Part shown: piece by piece, positions 25,144 to 37,215 of the stretch
Numbering within the stretch: position 1 is the stretch's first letter
Layout: each line of letters opens with the position of its first letter
Assembly: GCF_000003815.2 (NCBI RefSeq)
Contig: NC_049980.1
Location: 6,345,873-6,409,872 of the forward strand
Direction of reading: 5' to 3'
DNA length: 64,000 nt
Source: Branchiostoma floridae
Lineage: Eukaryota; Chordata; Leptocardii; Amphioxiformes; Branchiostomatidae
The notes under the pieces: model-generated
Seen by the model: the letters and a program-made list of their open reading frames with translations, nothing else
Told to the model about the DNA's origin: nothing
The model's database searches: none
Made by a program: the position numbers and the translations under genes

Positions 25144-28100
25144 GTATAACTCCAACTGCTCTTGTGCTTCCCTCCAGCATTGAAGCAAAGGCCAAGGATG
25201 AAGAGGAATCAGATCAAGAGATGGAAGAAGAGTCTTCTCCAGGAGATGAGAGAGAAGGGGAGGGACACGAGGCAGACATAGAGACCTCACCTGAAATCAG
25301 TGATGTGATGCAAAAGGGAGAGCCCGATGAAGAGAAGGGTACTCCTGAAGATTCAGGTCTGCCTGAGGAAGGACGTCGGCCAGAATCAACAGAGCTGACA
25401 TCAGGGGAAGAGGCTGAAGGAAAGGAAGTCTCTGAGGATGAAGCCCTTGGTGCTCCGGCAGAGGAGGAACAGAATGGAGAGGTAGGATCTCCAGATGAAG
25501 AAGCAAACTATGAAATAGTGGACTCTGCAGAACCACAAGCCTCCTCACCAACAGAGGAAGAGGTCAAGTCACCAGAAGACAAGAAGTCCCTTTCTCCTCT
25601 TTCATCCCCTGAAATTATTACTATGGAGACAGCAGATGCTGCATTTGCACCAATTGGACTTGATGTTGGAGATGAATTGGAAGGAATTCCCTTCAGCATC
25701 CCATCTAGAGATCAGCCAGAACAAGAACCTCAGAAAGAAAGCGAGGACAAAGAGGAGGAAGAAGAAGACGAGGATGAAGAGGATGAGACAACTCCAGTTT
25801 CTGAGGACAGAACTCCAGTAGCAGAGGACAGGACACCTGTAACAGAGGAGAAGACACCTGTTACAGAAGAGGCAGTTTCACCTGCAGCTGAAGAAGCTGG
25901 ATCACCCGAAAAAGAACACAAGGAGGCAATTGAATCCCCCAAACCTAAGCCTGATGACATTGACATCTCCCCAATTGAACAGGTGCAGGAGTTTGAGCCA
26001 ATCAAGTCAGCACCCCCTACAACAAAGACTTATGAAGCTGATACATCTGATGCTGATGCACAGTACCTTGCTAAATGGGAAACCCTGAATGATGTTAGCC
26101 CATCTGCTGCCCCAGAATATGCTGCCCCAGTTGCTATTGAAATTGAAGATGGAGAAGATAGTGATGGTGAGGAAAAGGAAACTCCAACTACTGATAAAAT
26201 GAAATTGCTGGAAGATCTTGAGGAAGAGGATGAAACAGAGCTTGCTGAAATAGCAAAGTCTCCAGAGACAGTGGACACCTCTGGTAAGGCTGCAATCCCA
26301 GTGACTACTGAGGATTCGGAAGAACCAACAAAGAAGGAAGACATCACTGAGGTGACTATGACAGTGGAGATTTCAGTACAGGAAAAACATGAAACTGAAG
26401 AGGTTGTTGAGAAGGTGGACGAGGAAGAAGCAGCATCAGAAGATGATGAAGCAGAGGACAAGTTAAAAACAGCGGCAGAAGTAGTAACAGCTCTGGTTGA
26501 TACAGAAAAACAACTCGAACCTTCATCTGAAGAACCTGAACCTCAAACAGCAGCAGAAGTCACATTTGCTTTGGTTGATGCTGAGAAAGAACAGAGTCCT
26601 GTTGCAAACGTAGAATTTAAAACTGCAGCTGAAGTGTCGACTGCTCTGGTTGAATCGCAGAATGTACAAGAACAAGAGGCAGAGGTGGACCTCAAAACTG
26701 CTGGTGAAGTGGTTACATCCCTGGTTGCCTCTAAAATGGATGAGGAGGAGCCTGAGGTAGATGTCGAATTGAAGACAGCTGCTGAAGTAATGACAACTTT
26801 CACAGAAATGCAACAACAACAAGATGAGGAAAGGGCAGAAAAAGTAGATATCAAACCTGTTGCTGAGGTTGCTACAGCCCTTATAGAGGTAGAAAAACAA
26901 CAAGAGGCATCCCTAGTACCTTCTGAAATGGCATTAGATGACAAGCCTGAAGCTGAGGAGGCAGGAAAACAGGAAGAGCCAGAGGTCGATTTGAAAGCTG
27001 ATGCTGAGGTTGTGACAGCTGTGATAGACACACAGAAGGCTGTTGAGTCAGACACAAAAGTGGAAATGCCAACTGCTGCTGAAAGCCAACCAACAGAAGA
27101 GGAGGCTGAGGAAGCGCCTTCAGAGGACGAGCAAGAGGCAGGTGATCATGTAGAACTTGAGACAGCTGCCAATGTTATAACTGCCCTGGAAGACATCAAG
27201 AGGGAGCATCCTGAAGAAGTTGATGTAGACTTTAAGACTGCTGCTGAAGTTGTCACAGCCCTTGAAGACGCACAAAAGGAACACCCAGTAGCTGAAGCCG
27301 AGGTGGAACTGAAAACGGCTGTGGAAGTTGTTACCGCTCTTGAAAGTGTAAAAACTGAGGAGACAACAGAACCTGAAGCAGAACAGCAAGCAGAAACTGA
27401 GGTGGAATTCAAGACAGCTGCAGAGGTTGTAACTGCCTTTGAAAGTTCAAAAACAGAAGAGCCAACAGAAACTGAGGTAGATCTGAAGACTGCCGCAGAG
27501 GTTGTTACCGCACTTGAAGGTGTAAAAACAGAGGAACCAACAGAACCCGAAGCTGAGGAACCTGAAGAAACTGAGGTAGATCTCAAGACTGCCGCAGAGG
27601 TGGTTACAGCTCTTGAAGTTGCAAAAACTGAAGAACCAACAGAAACTGAGGTAGATCTGAAGACTGCAGCTGAGGTGGTTACAGCACTTGAAGGTGTAAA
27701 ATCGGAGGAACCAACAGAACCCGAAGCTGAGGAACCTGAAGAAACTGAGGTAGATCTGAAGACTGCTGCTGAAGTGGTTACAGCACTTGAAGGTGTAAAA
27801 ACCGAAGAATCAGAAGAAACTGAGGTAGACCTCAAGACTGCCGCAGAGGTGGTTACAGCACTTGAAGGTGTAAAAACAGAGGAACCAACAGAACCTGAAG
27901 CTGAGGAATCAGAAGAAACTGAGGTAGACCTCAAGACTGCGGCAGAAGTAGTCACAGCTCTTGAAGTTTCAAAAACTGAGGAACCAACAGAAACTGAGGT
28001 AGACCTCAAGACTGCCGCTGAAGTGGTTACAGCACTTGAAAGTGTAAAACCTGAGGAATCAGAAGAAACTGAGATAGACCTCAAGACTGCTGCAGAGGTG

Positions 28101-29789
28101 GTAACAGCACTTGAAGGTGTAAAAATAGAGGAACCAACAGAATCTGAAGCTGAGGAATCAGAAGAAACTGAGGTAGACCTCAAGACTGCCGCAGAAGTGG
28201 TTACAGCTCTTGAAGGTGTAAAACCTGAGGAGCCAACAGAAATTGAGGTAGATCTGAAAACTGCTGCTGAAGTTGTTACAGCACTTGAAGATGTTAAACC
28301 TGAGGAACCAGAAGAACCGGAAGCAGAACAGCTGACAGAAACTGAAGTGGAACTCAAAACTGCTGCAGAGGTTGTCACTGCTCTTGAAGATGTAAAAACT
28401 GAGGAAACAGAAGAAACTGAGGTATACCTAAAGACTGCTGCTGAAGTTGTTACAGCACTTGAAGGTGTAAAACCTGAGGAACCAGAAGATGAAGTGGAAC
28501 TTAAGACTGCTGCTGAGGTAGTCACAGCCCTTGAAAGTGTAAAAACGGAAGAGGTAACAGAAACTGAGGTAGAATTCAAAACAGCTGCAGAGGTTGTAAC
28601 TGCCTTTGAAAGTTCAAAAACAGAAGAGCCAACAGAAACTGAGGTAGATCTGAAGACTGCCGCTGAAGTGGTTACAGCACTTGAAGGTGTAAAAACCGAG
28701 GAATCAGAAGAAACTGAGGTAGATCTCAAGACTGCTGCAGAGGTTGTTACAGCACTTGAAGGTGTAAAACCTGAGGAACCAGACGAACATGAAGCAGAAC
28801 AGCCTGCAGAAACTGAAGTGGAACTCAAGACAGCTGCAGAGGTCGTCACAGTCCTTGAGAGTGTAAAAACAGAAGAGCCAACAGAAACTGAGGTAGACCT
28901 TAAGACCGCCGCAGAAGTTGTGACAGCCCTTGAAAGTGTAAAAACAGAAGAGCCAACAGAAACTGAGGTAGACCTTAAGACTGCGGCTGAGGTAGTTACA
29001 GCACTTGAAGGTGCAAAAACAGAAGAGCCAACCGAAACCAAGGTGGAGCTGAAGACGGCAACAGAAATCGTCACAGCTCTGGAGGGCGCGCAGACAGAAC
29101 AGACCCTCAAAACAGAGGTGGAATTCGAGACAGCTGCTGCTGTTATAACTGCACTTGTAGAGGTTGAGCAGCTGGCTGAGATTGAGGTTGAGGCTGCCCA
29201 TCTGGACCAGCAGGAGGAGGTGACAGCAGAAGAAGTAGAAGCAGTGTCTCGAAAACACCCTATGCCACTGCCAATGGAAACAGAAAACGGAGAATCACCA
29301 GAACCGATGGACACCAAGGAGGAAAGTCCTGAGCCCATGGAGACTGAAGCAGCAGAGGCAGAGGAAGCTGCAGAAAAAGATGAATTTATGCCACCTGCAG
29401 AAATTGCACAAGTGGAGCTTGTAGCTGCAGCTGACATGCAAGCTCCAGTGTCAATGGAAGCACCTGAACCTCCACAGAAAGTAACTGCATTGGAAAAGCA
29501 GCTTCCAGGCGTCAAGGAGGACAAACCTCCACAAAAATCACCAACTACTGAGGAGACCAAAACAACAGTGAAGGTCGATGCTGGAGTTGCGGCTTCTGCC
29601 ATCGTAGGGGATGCAGTTTGGGCTGCTACCCAGGAGATTATGCTTGAACAAGCTGAAGAATCGAAGTCTTCACCAGTGATGGACTACCTGGAACAACAGG
29701 AACTAAGCAAGTCCCCAGTTACACCAGAGACAGAAGAGTTTGACGATCAGAAGCAGGAGGCTTCAACAGACGAGGATGATCTTGAGGAG
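23080..29789 (+). CDS. MAP1: MAP1 exon 3 (conserved head, basic and acidic regions, first repeat array)
   Basis: A 6.7-kb exon. Residues of about 87-500 are the conserved MAP1 head: VFPAGKGDAAFFAVNGFNIL, FWKLVRHLDRIDAVMMTHAG and LVWHPANPTEKIVRVLFPGN all match vertebrate MAP1B closely. The segment with THAGTDSLPG resembles a degenerate metallo-beta-lactamase motif. Next come a Lys-rich stretch with PKKRKV (24375-24392) and KKE/KEK repeats, an Ala-rich patch, and the MAP1 signature PPEDLTAEFEKQ. These are followed by a very acidic region and then about 33 modules of the type LKTAAEVVTALEGVKTEEP (26459-29160). The acceptor is TTTCAACAG and the donor GAG|GTGGGT, phase 1 in, phase 0 out. The ATG at 23112 is internal, not a start. 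Reading through the donor would stop at 29930. Confidence 0.95.
26459..29165 (+). repeat. Coding tandem array, TAAEVVTALE modules
   Basis: About 33 modules share the core (D/E)LKTAAEVVTALE, joined by acidic spacers such as GVKTEEPTETEV (short form, about 24-26 residues) or with an added EPEAEEPEE segment (long form, about 35-37 residues). Central copies are nearly identical in DNA. Copies at both edges have drifted (FKTAAEVSTALVESQ at the left, FETAAAVITALVEVEQ at the right), the pattern expected from unequal exchange. The core should form a short amphipathic helix. Confidence 0.9.
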
Positions 29790-30846
29790 GTGGGTTTTAT
29801 TTATGTAATTCCATTCAATGTTACATTGTCAGAATACTGCCTACATTTTAAAGTTAAGATATATATGTTAATTTGTCCTAGGAAATCATTACATGCAAAT
29901 TCTGATCATAAGAGTTTTTTTTTTAAATGATGAATTCTTATATCCAATGTTAATTTGAACTCGTGCAGAACATAGTAGTATTGTTTTAGTATCAAAGCTC
30001 CTCCCTTGTACTGTAACACCAACTCTCATGAGAAAAAATACATGGATTTAAAGTGTTTCAAAGAGGTACCAACACAGCATCAATAATCCTGAGGTATATT
30101 CCCTTCAAATATTTAGGTGTTCAAGACAATTTTGAGAAGGTCTCTATAACAATGTTTTTATGTGGAACCTAGTGGAATCATATATATATGGCCTCCTTTT
30201 TATGTTGAACCTAGTGGAATCATGAGAGTTAATGTTACAGTAGAAGGTAAATTGGTCTTGTTGCTTGTGTCCTTGCACTGTGTATGAATATAGTGTCTAG
30301 TGCTTGGATAAAGCCTTTTTCTCTATTGAAAATTTGCTGATAATACTTTTGTTCATCTCATTTTTTTAATCATTGCAAATACTGGATGGACTAAGACTAA
30401 TGTGGCAGAGAAATTACAATGCAGGGCGTGTATTTTTTTCTTAAAGCTTGTTGGGACTTGTTCTACAATCTTCCACGCTATAATCAGCAATTGTCCTGAA
30501 GCAAGCTATTGGTTCTAAAATTTTCCAAAAAATATGACATGTCAATGAACACGACATTTGTCAAAGGTTGGGAGAATTCATCCTATGAATTTGCATCGGC
30601 CCTTCATGATCACAATGCACATTCTTATCCACACCTCTTTTGTTGTACATTATATGTAATGCATCCATTCATCTCATCTTGTGCACCAGCCTCTTTGGTA
30701 CAATCACACCTTTCTGTTTTTTTCTATTATAACATTTCTTTCCATTTGTCTTTGTATTTCTCTCCTGTATGTAATGTTCTTTCTCTCTGTATCTTTGTCC
30801 TATCTGTGTGTCCTTTCCCGTGGTGTCTTGTACAATTGGAACACAG
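29790..30846 (+). other. MAP1 intron 3
   Basis: Donor GTGGGT, acceptor TGGAACACAG after a long T/C-rich stretch (30690-30840). Both junctions are phase 0. A 50-base segment (TTTTATGT.GAACCTAGTGGA) is present twice near 30.16-30.22 kb. No other gene is seen. Confidence 0.85.
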
Positions 30847-33800
30847 CCAAAGGCTGCACATAAAACTGCATCAGCGAAAGAAGAAGAAGCTAAACCTGAA
30901 ATAGCAGAAATGGAACCTGCTAAAGAGGAGCAACCATCTGAAGAGCCTAAAGTTCGAGCTACAGGGGAACCAACTGAAGAGCCTGATGTTGAAGCTAGAG
31001 AGGAACCAACTTTAGAGCCTGAAGCTAAAGAGGAATCAACTGAAAAGCCGGAAGCTAAAGACGAACCAACTCCAGAGCCTGAAGCTAAAGAGAAACCAGC
31101 AGAAGAATCTGATGTTGAAACTAAAGAGAAATCAACAGCTGAGCCTGATATTGAAGCTACAGATGAACTAACTGAAAAGCCTGAAGCTGTAGCTAAAGAG
31201 GAACCAATAGAAGAGCCTGAAGCTGAAGCTAAGGAGGAATTAACAGCTGGCCCTGATGGTGAAGCTAAAGAGGAACCGCCAGAAGAGCCTGAAACTAAAG
31301 AGGAACCAATTAAAGAGGACAAAGTTGAAGCTAAAGAGGAACCATCTGAACATGTTGAAGCTAAAGGGGAACCAACTGAAGAGACTGAAGTTGAAGCTAA
31401 AGAGGAACCAACTGAACAGCCTGAACTAAAAGCTAAAGGGGAACCAACAGAAGAGCCTGAAACTAAAGACCAACCAACTAAAGAGCCGGAAGTTGAAACT
31501 GAAATGGACCAGCAGAGGAGGCTGAAGGTAAAGCTAAAGAGGAACCAACTAAAGAGCCTGAAGTTGAAGCTAAAGAGGAGCCAACTAAAGAGCCTGAAGT
31601 TGAAGCTAAAGAGGAACCAACTGAAGAGCCTGATGTTGAAGCTAGAGAGGAACCGACTTTAGAGCCTGAAGCTAAAGAGGAATCAACTGAAAAGCTTGAA
31701 GCTAAAGAGAAACCAACAGGAGAATCTGATGTTAAAGCTAGAGAGGAATCAACTGAAAAGCCTGAAGCTAAAGTGGAACCAACTCTAGAGCCTAAGGCTA
31801 AAGAGGAATCAACAGCTGGGCCTGATATTGAAGCTAAAGATGAATTAACTGAAGAGCCTGAAGCTGTAGCTGAAGAGGAACCGACGGAGAAACCAATTAA
31901 AGTGGACAAAGTTGAAGCTAAAGAGGAACCATCTGAACAGGCCGAGGTTGAAACTAAAGAGGAACCATCTAAAGAGGCTGAAACTAAAGAGCAACCAACT
32001 AAAGAGCCTGAGACTAAAGAGGAACCAACGGAAGAGCCTGAAGTTGAAGCTAAAGAAGGACCAACTAAAGAGCCTGAAGTTAAAGCTAAAGAAGAACAAA
32101 CTGAAGAGCCTGAAGTTGAAGCTAAAGAAGAACCAACTGAAGAGGCTGAAACTAAAGAGGAACCAACTGAAGAGGCTGAAACTAAAGAGGAACCAACGGA
32201 AGAGGCTGAAGTTGAAGTTAAAGAAGAACCAACTGAAGAGGCTGAAACTAAAGAGGAACCAACTGAAGAGGCTGAAACTAAAGACGAACCCACTGAAGAG
32301 CCTGAGACTAAAGAGGATCTACTGACGAAGGTGAAGCTGAAGCTAAAAAGAACCAACTGACGAGGGTGAAGTTGAAGCTAAAAAGGAACCAACTAAAGAG
32401 CCTGAAGTTCAAGTTAAAGAAGAACCAACTGAAGAGGCTGAAACTAAAGAGGAACCAACTGAAGAGGCTGAAACTAAAGAGAAACCAACTGAAGAGTCTG
32501 AGACTAAAGAGGAACCAACGGAAGAAGCTGAAGTTGAAGTTAAAGAAGAACCAACTGAAGAGGCTGAAACTAAAGAGGAACCAACTGACGAGCCTGAGAC
32601 TAAAGAGGAACCAACTGAAGAGGCTGAAGTTGAAGCTAAAGAAGGACCAACTAAAAGCCCTGAAGTTGAAGTTGAAGCTAAAGGGGAACCAACAGAGAAG
32701 TCTGAAGTTGAAGCCAAAGAAGAACTAACGTTAAAGGTTGAAGTTGAAGCTAAAGAAGAACCAACGGAAGAGTCTGAAACTAAAGACAAAGCAAAGGATG
32801 GGCCAGGAGTTGAAGCTAAAGAAGAACCAATGGAAAAGCCTGAAACTACATATGAACCAACAGAAAAGCTTCAAGGTGAAGCTAAAGAAGAATCAATTGA
32901 AGAGTCTGATATTGAAGCTAAAGAGGAACCAACTGAAGAGCTCGAAACTAAAGAAGAACCAACTGTAGAGCCTATAGTTGAAGCTAAAGATGAACCAACA
33001 GAAGAGACTGACTCTAAAGTAAAACCAAGAGAAGAAACTGAAGTTGAAGTTAAAAAGGAGCCAGCTCAAGAAAGTGAAGGTAAAGAAAAACCAACTGAAG
33101 AGTCTGAAACTAAAGATGAACAAATTAAAGTGCCAAAAACTAAAGAGGAACCAACGGAAGAGCCTGAAGTAGTTGAAGCTAAAGAGCAACCAACTAAAGA
33201 GCCTGAAATTAAAGCGGAACCAACAGAGGACCCTGCAGTTGAAGCTGAAGAGCAACCAGCGAAAAAACCTGAGGTTGAAGCTAAAGAGAAACCAACTGAA
33301 GAGCCGGAAGCTAAAGAGGAACCAACTGTAGAGCCTGAAGTTGAAGCTAAAGAGGTACCAACAGACGAGCCTGACGTTGAATCTAAAGAGGAACCAACGG
33401 AAGAGACTGAAGTTGAAGCTAAAGAGGAACCATCAGAAGAGGATGATGTTAAAGTGGAACCAACTAAAGAAGCTGAAGTTGAAGCTGAAGAGAAACCCAC
33501 GAAAGAGGCTGAAGGTGAAGCTAAGGAGGAACCAACCGAAGAAGCTGAAACTAAAGGGGAACCAACAGAGGAGCCTGAAGTTGAAGTTGATGCTAAAGAG
33601 GAACATATGGAAAAGCCTGCGGTTAAAGCCAAAGAGCAACCAGTCGAAGATCCTGAAATTAAAGAAGAACCAACAGAAGAGCCGGAAGTAGAAACTGAAG
33701 AGGAACCAATAGAAGAGCCTGCAGTTGAAGCTAAAGAGGAACCATCAGAAGGGCCTAAAGATGAAGCTCAAGAGGAACCATCAGAAGAGGCTGACGCTAA

Positions 33801-36800
33801 AGAGGAAACAACTAAAAAATCTGAAGTTGAAGCTGATGAGAAACCCACTGAAGAGGTAAAAGGCAAAGCTAAAGAAGATCCAACTGAAGAGGCTGAAGGC
33901 AAAGCTAAGGAGGAACCAACAGAAGAGGCTGAAACTAAAGAGGAACCAGCTGAAGAGGCTGAAACTAAAGAGAAACCAAAAGAAGAAGTTGAAGCTAATG
34001 AGGAACCATCGGGAGAGTCTGAAGTTGAAGCTAAAGAGGAACCATTAGAGGATGATGACGCTAAAGTGAAACCAACTAAAGAAGCTGAAGAGAAACCCAC
34101 TGAAGAGGCAGAAAGTGTAGCTAAAGAGGAACCAACTAAAGAGGCTGAAGTTGAAGCTAAAGAGGAACCAACTGAAGAGGCTGAAACTAAAGGTGAACCA
34201 GCTGAAGAGGCTGAGACTAAAGGGAAACCAGCAGAAGAGGCTCAAACTAAAGAGAAACCAACAGAAGAGGCTGAAAGTAAAGAGAAACCAACAGAAGAGG
34301 CTGAAAGTAAAGAGAAACCAACAGAAGAGGCTGAAAGTAAAGAGAAACCAACAGAAGAAGTTGAAGCTAAAGAGGAACCATCGGAAGAGTGTGAAGTTGA
34401 AGCTAAAGAGGAACCAACTGAAGAGGCTGAAACTAAAGAGAAACCAACAGAAGAGGCTGAAAGTAAAGAGAAACCAACAGAAGAAGTTGCAGCTAAAGAG
34501 GAACCATCGGTAGATTCTGAAGTTGAAGCTACAGAGGAACTAACAGAACAGACTAAAGCTGAAGAGGAGGAACGAGTGGAAGAGGCTGTTGTTGAGGGAA
34601 CTATGATAGCAACTAAAGCATTGGAGGTGGCAGTGGTATACAATTGCAAACCAGTTGCAGAGGAAACTCCTGAAGAACCAAAAGGTGTAGAGAAGGAAGA
34701 GACAACTGAACAATCAGAGGTTGAAACAAAGGAGGAGGCAACAACTGAACAGCCTAAAGATGCATCAACGGAAGAAACAACTGAACAGCCTGAAGATGTA
34801 ACAACTAAAGAAACAACTGAACAGTCTGAAGATGTAACAGCTGACAAAACAACTGAACAGCCTGAAGATGTAACAACTGAAGAAGCAACTGAACGGTCTG
34901 AAGATGTAACAACTAAAGAAACAACTGAACAGTCTGAAGATGTAACAACTAAAGAAACAACTGAACAGTCTGAAGATGTAACAACTAAAGAAACAACTGA
35001 ACAGTCTGAAGATGTAACAGCTAAAGAAAAAACAGAACAGCCTAAAGATGTAACAGCTGACGAAACAACAGAACAGCCTAAAGATGTAACAGCTGACGAA
35101 ACAATAGAACAGCCTGAAGATGTAACAGCTGAAGAAACGACTAAACAGCATGAAGATGTAACAACTGAAGAGGCAGCTGAACAGCCTGAAGATGTATCAA
35201 CTGAAGAGACAACGGAACAGCCTAAAGATGTAACAACTGAAAAGGTAACTGAACAGCCTGAAGATGTAAAATCTAAAGAGGCATCTAAACAGCCTGAAGA
35301 TGCAACAACTGAAGAGACAATTGAACAGCCTAAAGATGTAACAACTGAAGAGGCATCTGAACAACCTGAAGATGTAACAACTGAAGAGGAAGCTGAACAG
35401 CCAAAAGATGTAACAACTGAAGAGGCATCAGAACAGCCTGAAGATGCAACAACTGAAAAGGCAACTGAACAGACTGAAGATGAAACAACTGAAGAGGCAA
35501 CTGAACAACCTAAAGACGTAAAATCTGAAAAGGCAACTGAACAGCCTGAAGATGTAACAACTGAAGAGGCAGCGGAACAGCCTGAAGACGTAACAACTGA
35601 AGAGGCAGCGGAACAACCTGAAGATGTAACAACTGATAAAGCAACTGAACAGCCTGAAGATGTAACAACTGAAAAGGCAACTGAACAGCAAGAAAGTGAA
35701 ACAAAGAAAGAATCAGCTGATGCTGATCAGTCAGATATTGAAACAAAAGATGAACCATCAGTAGGTAAAGCAGGTAAAACTAAGGAGGAAACAGCTAAGG
35801 AACCTGAAATTGAATCAGAGAAAGAAAATGAAGCTAGGGTTGAGCCAAAAGAGGACCAAGTTGAACAGCCAGAGGTTGATAAAACAGAGGAACCTATTGA
35901 AGAGCAAGCTGAGGAAGAAACAACTGAAGAGCGCAAAATTAGAAAGGAGAAACAAAATGAAGAGCATAAAGCTGAAGCAAAGGAGGAACAATCTAAAGAG
36001 CAAAAGGATGAGCCAACTGAGCAAAGGGTCGAAACAAAAGAGGAATCGACTGAAGAACAAACAACAAACGAAGAACTAACTGCATCACCAAACCTTGAAA
36101 CAAAAGAAGAACCCCCAGGAGAGCAAGAGGTTGAAACAAAGGAAGAACCTGCTGTAGAACCAGATGTTAAAGCAAAGGAAGAACCGACTGAAGTGCAGAC
36201 AACACAGATGTCTTGCCAATCCATAGATTTAACACAACAAGTGCAAGAAGATCGATCGCTAAGTGACCCTTCTGAACCAGATTCTATAGAAGACAGATCA
36301 CCAGATGTGCCTGTTACAGCTAAAGAAGCAAAAGTGGAACCGAAAGAACAGGAGAGCCCTATCGACGGCCCCTACTCTGATAGCCTAGAAAAGGAGACAC
36401 CAACTGAAGATGCTCAGGTTTCAAAGGAATATGCCATGAATGGTGCTATAGCAGGAGAACCCGTCTCTGCCACTGAAAAGATAAACATTCCAGTAGAAGA
36501 TGCCAAAAGCTGCTCAGAAACAGGAACAGAAATCCACCCCATAAGACAGACAGATGAAACATTGGAATCTGATAAAGGCAATCAAGAGTTAGAACTTGTA
36601 GAAGATGCTGAGATGATAAGTCCTTCTTTAGAGCCATACACAACTCCTCCTGAAGATACACCATCCAGAGATACATCAATGGAAATGTCTGAGGAGGACA
36701 CGGACAGTAATGAACAAACTGCTCCAATCGATGAAACAACAGAAAGGTCAACTAAAAAAAAGCGGAACAATTTTTTAGGGGTGGTCGCAGAGGGTGCACT

Positions 36801-37215
36801 CTTAGCTAGTCAACTTGGGGACAAGGACCAAGAGGAAGAAGTGGAGAGTGAATCTTCTGCAGTTGCACTCGTAGATGACAAAGGAAGACCGCCAATGCCT
36901 GAACCACAGGTAACACCAACACCTGAAAGAATGGAAAGTATCTCCTCAAAAACAGGTTCAGACAAAGTTCAGCCTGGTGAGGAGCCTAGCACTGCAGCTG
37001 ATGAGCATGATGAGACAGTCTCTGATAGCAAACAGACAAAATGCATGTATCTTGCATCTAAGACATTTGTGACTGTCACAACAACGACTATAGTACGTAA
37101 GATGGGACCAGATGGCAGTGTCATCAGCCAGGAGGTGCAGCAAGTCAAGCATGAGAGCATGGAAGTGCCAATCAGTGCTAAGCCCAGCAGCTCTGTCTCG
37201 CAAGTTGTAACCAAG
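30847..37215 (+). CDS. MAP1: MAP1 exon 4 (giant acidic repeat exon)
   Basis: About 2,120 residues. From 30890 to about 34560 it encodes EAKEEPTEEPE / ETKEEPTEEA repeats. A short non-repeat island (34561-34740) includes EGTMIATKALEVAVV. It then encodes 27 units of a 12-residue repeat (34741-35712), a mixed charged region, and a conserved-looking end with TFVTVTTTTIVRKMGPDG (about 37060-37120). As given, the frame is broken three times by single missing bases: near 31498-31505, 32313-32318 and 32345-32352. The losses sum to three, so the frame is restored and the exon stays phase 0 at both ends. The chosen donor is AAG|GTAGAC at 37216; another phase-0 donor, GTACGT, lies at 37093. Without splicing the frame stops at 37242. 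Confidence 0.9.
30890..34560 (+). repeat. Coding repeat tract, EAKEEPTEEPE type
   Basis: Over a hundred short imperfect units of 7-13 residues, built from (E)AKEEPTEE, ETKEEPTEEA and EVEAKEEPTEEPE. In DNA the core is GCTAAAGAGGAACCAACTGA. Unit lengths vary, unlike the strict 12-residue array that follows. All three exon 4 frame breaks lie within this tract. Confidence 0.85.
34741..35712 (+). repeat. Coding minisatellite, 27 units of 36 bp
   Basis: Twenty-seven consecutive units of exactly 36 bases, 972 in all, with no length change, encode the consensus TTEQPEDVTTEE. Variants are substitutions only, for example ATEQPKDVTAEE, TTEQSEDVTTKE and a final ATEQQESETKKE. Serine or threonine followed by acidic residues recurs in every unit, which would suit casein kinase 2; that function is inferred. 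Confidence 0.95.

Noticed and set aside
27146-29602. An 818-codon open frame on the minus strand opposite the exon 3 repeat array, Ser/Thr/Val-rich
   Set aside because: It mirrors the repeat: the sense codons used there never create antisense stops in this frame, and one lucky unit multiplies into a long frame. The product has no independent features. Similar minus frames oppose exons 3 and 4 throughout.
23112-29930. Exon 3 as a free-standing intronless gene starting at the ATG at 23112 and ending at 29930
   Set aside because: The residues before that ATG (QQTLQHSSDN) continue the MAP1B alignment, an acceptor lies at 23079, and exons 1 and 2 join in phase. The 3' end is read-through of a donor.
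31490-31510. Programmed ribosomal frameshifting in exon 4
   Set aside because: No slippery heptamer with a downstream structure is evident, and three separate events would be needed. Sequence error is simpler.
31490-32360. A hidden intron explaining the exon 4 frame breaks
   Set aside because: The same repeat pattern continues across each break with only a single base missing, leaving no room for an intron.
32366-33690. Long Lys/Leu/Asn-rich frames (KLKRNQLK repeats) across exon 4
   Set aside because: These are the plus-one reading of the GAACCAACTGAAGAG repeats. The acidic frame continues on both sides and joins the conserved exons, so it is the coding one.
37097-37102. GTAAGA as the exon 4 donor
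   Set aside because: It would leave exon 4 in phase 1, while exon 5 starts in phase 0; the two phase-0 sites are preferred.
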